Origin: Clostridia bacterium
GTDB taxonomy: Bacteria > Bacillota_E > SLMV01 > PUMD01
Direction: 5' to 3'
DNA: 8,902 nucleotides
Assembly: GCA_007128555.1 (NCBI GenBank)
Contig: SKXF01000139.1
Span: forward strand, 1 to 8,902
Part shown: piece by piece, positions 6,183 through 8,902 of the stretch
Position numbering within the stretch: position 1 is the first letter of the stretch
How the letters are laid out: every line of letters begins with the position of its first letter
Program-made: the position numbers and the translations under genes
Notes under the pieces: model-generated
The model's input: only the letters and a program-made list of their open reading frames with translations
What the model was told of the DNA's origin: nothing
The model's database searches: none

Positions 6183-6806
6183 TCACATGACCAGGGGGCT
6201 GACGATCAATATGATAAGGCGTTCCAGGGCAGCAGCAGCCGGAAGCATGAACACCGAGATCAGACGGGTCAGAACAAGGAGCATCAGGATTAACCAGCCG
6301 TACTGTTCAACCTGGTAGAGGATCCGCCGAAAAGGGGACCGAAGGGGAATCAGGGCACTCAACACCCTGGACCCATCGAGCGGCGGGATGGGAAGCATAT
6401 TGAACACGGCCAGCCAGATGTTGTACAGAAAGAAAAAAGAAACCATGGTACCGGCGGTTGAGAATCTCAGGGCTGGGAACTGCAGCAGAAAATACATCGC
6501 AATACAGGCCATGAACACATTGCTCAACGGACCCGCCAGGCCCGTCAGGAGAAGTCCCCTGTCACGGTCGCGGAAATACATGGGATTGATGGGTACAGGC
6601 TTGGCCCATCCGAATCGGAACAGCAGGAGCATCAACGTCCCCACCAGGTCCAGGTGTGCAATGGGGTTCAGCGACAACCTGCCGCTGGCCCGGGGGGTGG
6701 GATCGCCGAGAGCATCCGCCACATACCCGTGGGCCAGTTCATGAAATGTCAGGGCAAGAAGCAGGCCCGGCACACTCAGAAGAAGCATCAACGGATCCGT
6801 GATCAA
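6183..6806 (-). CDS. M50 site-2 protease family membrane protein
   Basis: An intramembrane zinc metalloprotease-like protein of about 207 residues, of the compact type lacking a PDZ domain. Segment one (6-20) leads into HELAHGY with H22, E23 and H26. The family-typical stretch RLSLNPIAHLDLVGTLMLLL (43-62) and GWAKPVPINP (66-75) follow. Further hydrophobic segments span about 86-110, 118-138 and 170-205. The second zinc motif is NMLPIPPLDG (136-145), with D144 as ligand. The frame is open to 6908, but the upstream part is low-quality Cys/Arg-rich sequence. I therefore start at the TTG at 6806, which has GGAGGAG at 6814-6820 at seven-base spacing. It is the first gene of the run with scpAB; in several spore formers a gene of this type precedes scpA, often with trpS between, which is absent here. 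The substrate is unknown. Confidence 0.9.
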   Translation of the reverse strand: MITDPLMLLLSVPGLLLALTFHELAHGYVADALGDPTPRASGRLSLNPIAHLDLVGTLMLLLFRFGWAKPVPINPMYFRDRDRGLLLTGLAGPLSNVFMACIAMYFLLQFPALRFSTAGTMVSFFFLYNIWLAVFNMLPIPPLDGSRVLSALIPLRSPFRRILYQVEQYGWLILMLLVLTRLISVFMLPAAAALERLIILIVSPLVM

Positions 6807-6850
6807 AACGAGTCTCCTCCCCTCCCTGTCACTCGATCCAGTGGAATCAC
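6803..6850 (-). promoter_or_regulatory. Possible 15-codon leader ORF overlapping the M50 start
   Basis: A GTG at 6850 preceded by GGAGG with eight-base spacing opens a short frame, MIPLDRVTGRGGDSF. Its TGA (6803-6805) overlaps the TTG start of the M50 gene in the sequence TTTTGATC. Such an arrangement could couple translation of the two frames. The purine-rich M50 ribosome site itself encodes part of the peptide, so chance is a real alternative. Confidence 0.2.
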
Positions 6851-6966
6851 AGCCGCACCCTCCGTTGCATCGACGGGTGAGAAGGCAGGCGTGCATTCTC
6901 CTGTTCAACGTCGAGGCACACCGGCCGGAAAAGCCACCGACGGCTCGATTCCTTTGCCCTTACCGA

Positions 6967-7009
6967 CAGGGTTCAGCGAATAGCATGCCAGTGCGTCGCA
7001 CAAACCCTG
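6967..7009 (-). other. Possible hairpin in the M50-scpAB leader
   Basis: On the minus strand CAGGGTT (7003-7009) can pair with AACCCTG (6967-6973), seven pairs around a 29-base loop. The loop itself contains a small GTGC/GCAC hairpin (6991-7001) and a GCATGC palindrome. It lies between the putative promoter and the M50 start. No U run follows, so it is not an intrinsic terminator. It matches no riboswitch class that I recognise. Confidence 0.25.
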
Positions 7010-7048
7010 ATGATCACTGGAATCGAATGACCTGCCTACTGCTTGTGT

Positions 7049-7057
7049 ATCATATCA
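7049..7057 (-). promoter_or_regulatory. Possible extended -10 promoter for the M50-scpAB operon
   Basis: The minus strand reads TGATATGAT, giving a TGn extension and a TATGAT hexamer (five of six to consensus). No good -35 hexamer is found at 16-18 bases upstream, which is tolerated when the extension is present. Transcription would begin near 7042 and leave a leader of about 235 bases before the TTG at 6806. Confidence 0.35.
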
Positions 7058-7365
7058 GACTCGGGAAAAACTGCACACCGTCCCGCGATCCGGACCGACC
7101 GTGGCTGGCCGAGCCACCCTCATCGATGGGAACCCGAGTGGAACCCCTCCTACCGGGAGAAGGTGGACGTCAACACCCGAGGCAAAACACGAGCCCTCTC
7201 GCCCGGAAGTACCCCGACGATACCCGGCCATAGGTGCCGAGCCCAGGGCGCACACCGCCAGCCCCCTCATGCGCGTGGCCGATCAAGGGCCCGACAGCAT
7301 CAGCGCGGGCGGCCTTCACCCTTTCCCTGGCTGTCCATTCCAGCGAATGCCACCACCTGCATCCA
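7058..7365. other. Noncoding stretch after spoVAF
   Basis: About 300 bases between the spoVAF stop and the putative M50 promoter. Frames are open on both strands, but none has a ribosome site or a recognisable domain. I see several small inverted repeats, for example CATTC/GAATG around a GCTG loop near 7337-7350 and CGAG/CTCG near 7189-7200. None has the long GC stem plus T run of a confident terminator. Confidence 0.5.
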
Positions 7366-8853
7366 CTATTCGGGTTCGCCCGCCCGGGTCGGATCCCCCG
7401 GGCGCAACACCGAGGGCCTCCGCCGCATCGCAGTAACGGGCCTGCGGTAGATGACGTCCACAAGACCAGTCCAGTTAAAGGGAAGAAGGGGCCACAGGTA
7501 AGGTACATCCCAGGAGCGGGTGAGAGCCAGCAGCAAGACATTGAACAGAAACGCGATCAACAGTCCAAGGGGCCCAACGAGCCCGGCGACCAGAAGCAGA
7601 ACGATGCGGCACAGGCGCAGGGAAACACTCAGCTCCCAGCTGGGTATGGCGAAGTAAGCCAGGGCCACCACGATCACGTACAGGATCACTTCGCTGTTAA
7701 ACAGTCCGACCTCCACGGCCAGCTCTCCCAGCAGCACGGCCCCGATGATACCGAGACTGGTGGCCAGGGCACTGGGTGTGTGGACCAGGCCCATTCGGAT
7801 CAACTCGATTCCCGCCTCACCGAAGATGAACTGGAGTAGCAGCGGAAGATTCGGTGGTTCCCTGGGCCCGATGATGGCCAGGGCGTCCGGCAACAGGTGC
7901 TCATTGGTCGCCAACACCAGCCACAGGGGGGTGCCGATCCACGCGATGATCACGCCAACGTACCGGAGAAGGCGTATGAAGGTGCCGTTGAGGACCGATT
8001 CGTGAAACTCCTCAGCATGCTGCAAATGGTGAAAGAACGTCACCGGCAGCAGGATGACCGAGGGTGAACCATCAACCATGACCACCACGTGCCCCTCAAA
8101 AAGAAACTCTGCCGTCACGTCGGGGCGTTCGGTGTTTCGCACAACGGGGAAGGGGTTCAGCCGGGACCTGCCCAGCGTCATAAACTCGACCACGCTCTTG
8201 TCGGTCATGGAGACTCCGTCAATATCAATGGCCTCGATCGATTCGAGCACTTCGGTCACCGTGTCAGGATTCGCCAGGTCCTCGAGGTACAGGATGGCCA
8301 CGTCCGTCTGGGAACGGGCACCGACCGTGGCCAATTTCACGCGCAGGCTGTAGTCTCGCACCCGCCTCCGCACCAGGGCCAGGTTGGTGACCAGGGTCTC
8401 GACGAAGCCGTCACGGGGGCCGCGCATCACTCTCTCAAGGTCGGGTTCATCCACCGCTCGCTGCGGGTACGTGCGGCTGTCGATCACCATGCACTGCTCC
8501 TCGCCATCGAGGAAGAGAACCACGGGACCGGTCAGAATCTCATCGGCAGCCTCGTACAGATCATCGACCAGCTCGCACTCGATGTAGCCGACGAACTTCG
8601 TATAGAGGCTGTCCATCGGCCTGGGGAGGACGTCCTCGCGGCTGAGATGGGTGAGGCTATCCACAATGAACAGAAGGACCCCATCCTTGATGAAGCCGTC
8701 GAGACCCACCAACAGGGCATCGCGCCCCGCTACCGTGAATTCCTTTCCAACCAGGTCAAAGGACTCCCCGAGACCGATCTCATCGGCGAGAAACTTCCGA
8801 TTTTTCTGCAAGTCGCTGTCTATCGGCTGCTGTCTTTGCTGTCGCGTTTTCAA
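7366..8853 (-). CDS. spoVAF: Stage V sporulation protein AF (GerA-family germination protein)
   Basis: SpoVAF, a homologue of the germinant-receptor A subunit encoded in the spoVA operon. It sits in the spore inner membrane. In Bacillus it has been reported to act with a partner membrane protein as an ion channel that amplifies the germination signal. The 495-residue length matches the family. A large N-terminal soluble region (1-290) contains GPRDGFVETLVTNLALVRRR (145-164). The SpoVAF-type block NPFPVVRNTERPDV (233-246), EGHVVVMVDGSPSVILLP (253-270) and FFHHLQHAEEF (273-283) follows. Membrane segments lie at about 297-317, 362-383, 388-404 and 413-445. The C-terminal tail is short and basic. 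The start is a TTG at 8853 with AAAGGAGG at 8860-8867. It lies 12 bases after the stop of spoVAE, in the standard order apart from the missing spoVAEA. Expression is expected in the forespore (sigma-G in Bacillus), but the promoter is outside the window. Identification is firm. Confidence 0.93.
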   Translation of the reverse strand: MKTRQQRQQPIDSDLQKNRKFLADEIGLGESFDLVGKEFTVAGRDALLVGLDGFIKDGVLLFIVDSLTHLSREDVLPRPMDSLYTKFVGYIECELVDDLYEAADEILTGPVVLFLDGEEQCMVIDSRTYPQRAVDEPDLERVMRGPRDGFVETLVTNLALVRRRVRDYSLRVKLATVGARSQTDVAILYLEDLANPDTVTEVLESIEAIDIDGVSMTDKSVVEFMTLGRSRLNPFPVVRNTERPDVTAEFLFEGHVVVMVDGSPSVILLPVTFFHHLQHAEEFHESVLNGTFIRLLRYVGVIIAWIGTPLWLVLATNEHLLPDALAIIGPREPPNLPLLLQFIFGEAGIELIRMGLVHTPSALATSLGIIGAVLLGELAVEVGLFNSEVILYVIVVALAYFAIPSWELSVSLRLCRIVLLLVAGLVGPLGLLIAFLFNVLLLALTRSWDVPYLWPLLPFNWTGLVDVIYRRPVTAMRRRPSVLRPGDPTRAGEPE

Positions 8854-8865
8854 CTCGGACCTCCT

Positions 8866-8902
8866 TTAACCCTTCGGGTTGAAAAGAATCGCCATCAAGT
8901 AA
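8866..8902 (-). CDS. spoVAE: Stage V sporulation protein AE, last 11 codons (5' part beyond window)
   Basis: Only the 3' end is present: YLMAILFNPKG then TAA (8866-8868). SpoVAE (SpoVAEB in Bacillus) is a small membrane protein of the channel that moves Ca-dipicolinic acid into the developing spore and out during germination. Its known C-terminus has the form F-I-x-A-L-I-F-K-P-K-G, which this tail closely resembles: a hydrophobic end of the last membrane helix followed by F-x-P-K-G. The stop overlaps the spoVAF ribosome site, as expected for a spoVA operon. The identification rests on 11 residues plus position, so it is good but not certain. Confidence 0.75.
   Translation of the reverse strand, partial: YLMAILFNPKG

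Noticed and set aside
6807..6908. N-terminal extension of the M50 protein from an upstream ATG
   Set aside because: The added 34 residues are Cys/Arg/Gly-rich and unlike the family. The TTG at 6806 has a strong ribosome site at proper spacing and begins just before the first membrane segment.
6960..7020. tRNA or known riboswitch in the M50 leader
   Set aside because: No T-arm consensus or cloverleaf spacing could be drawn, and no riboswitch consensus that I know is present; only simple hairpins remain.
7234..7839. 201-codon plus-strand frame opposite spoVAF
   Set aside because: It is an antisense shadow of the membrane part of spoVAF, very rich in Gln, Pro and His, without domain or ribosome site.
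1..8902. CRISPR array, prophage, defence island or secondary-metabolite cluster
   Set aside because: No regularly spaced repeats, no Cas, phage, toxin-antitoxin, restriction or synthetase motifs were seen on either strand.

Overview
The window looks like a chromosomal segment from a fairly GC-rich, endospore-forming member of the Bacillota (Firmicutes). This rests on family recognition. The right side carries the last codons of spoVAE, a full spoVAF, and a site-2 protease / scpA / scpB / ytfI-like (DUF2953) / ytfJ-like (GerW) run, all on the minus strand. That set is typical of spore formers. GC content, frequent TTG/GTG starts and strong AGGAGG ribosome sites argue for a lineage away from Bacillus itself. 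I cannot name the genus.

Layout from left to right. (1) 1-1041, minus strand: a metal-dependent amidohydrolase of the AtzA/SsnA/cytosine-deaminase type, cut off at its C-terminus by the window edge. (2) 1042-1568: a divergent intergenic region holding a decayed fragment of an IS256-type transposase (about 1289-1444) and a weak promoter for the next gene. (3) 1569-3203, plus strand: a DUF885 putative zinc peptidase, closed by a clear intrinsic terminator at 3227-3259. (4) 3261-3885: about 625 bases with no convincing gene and a few weak fragments. (5) 6806 down to 3886, minus strand: a tightly packed operon of M50 site-2 protease, scpA, scpB, DUF2953 and GerW/YtfJ, with short gaps or overlaps and a ribosome site before each gene. 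(6) 6807-7365: a long leader with a possible extended -10 promoter, a hairpin and a 15-codon leader ORF. (7) 8902 down to 7366, minus strand: the end of spoVAE and all of spoVAF.

How the genes fit together. The ScpA/ScpB pair forms the kleisin and winged-helix subunits of the SMC condensin that organises and segregates the chromosome. The DUF2953 and GerW proteins are their usual neighbours in spore formers. SpoVAE and SpoVAF belong to the machinery that moves dipicolinic acid and responds to germinants in the spore inner membrane. The left third (amidohydrolase, transposase scar, DUF885) reads as accessory metabolic cargo next to this conserved block.

I did not find a clear new multi-gene system. 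The most unusual points are a ScpA with no recognisable FEGPLDLLL-type N-terminal motif, an amidohydrolase with Gln where the family usually has the catalytic-site Glu, and the long structured leader ahead of the M50-scpAB operon.
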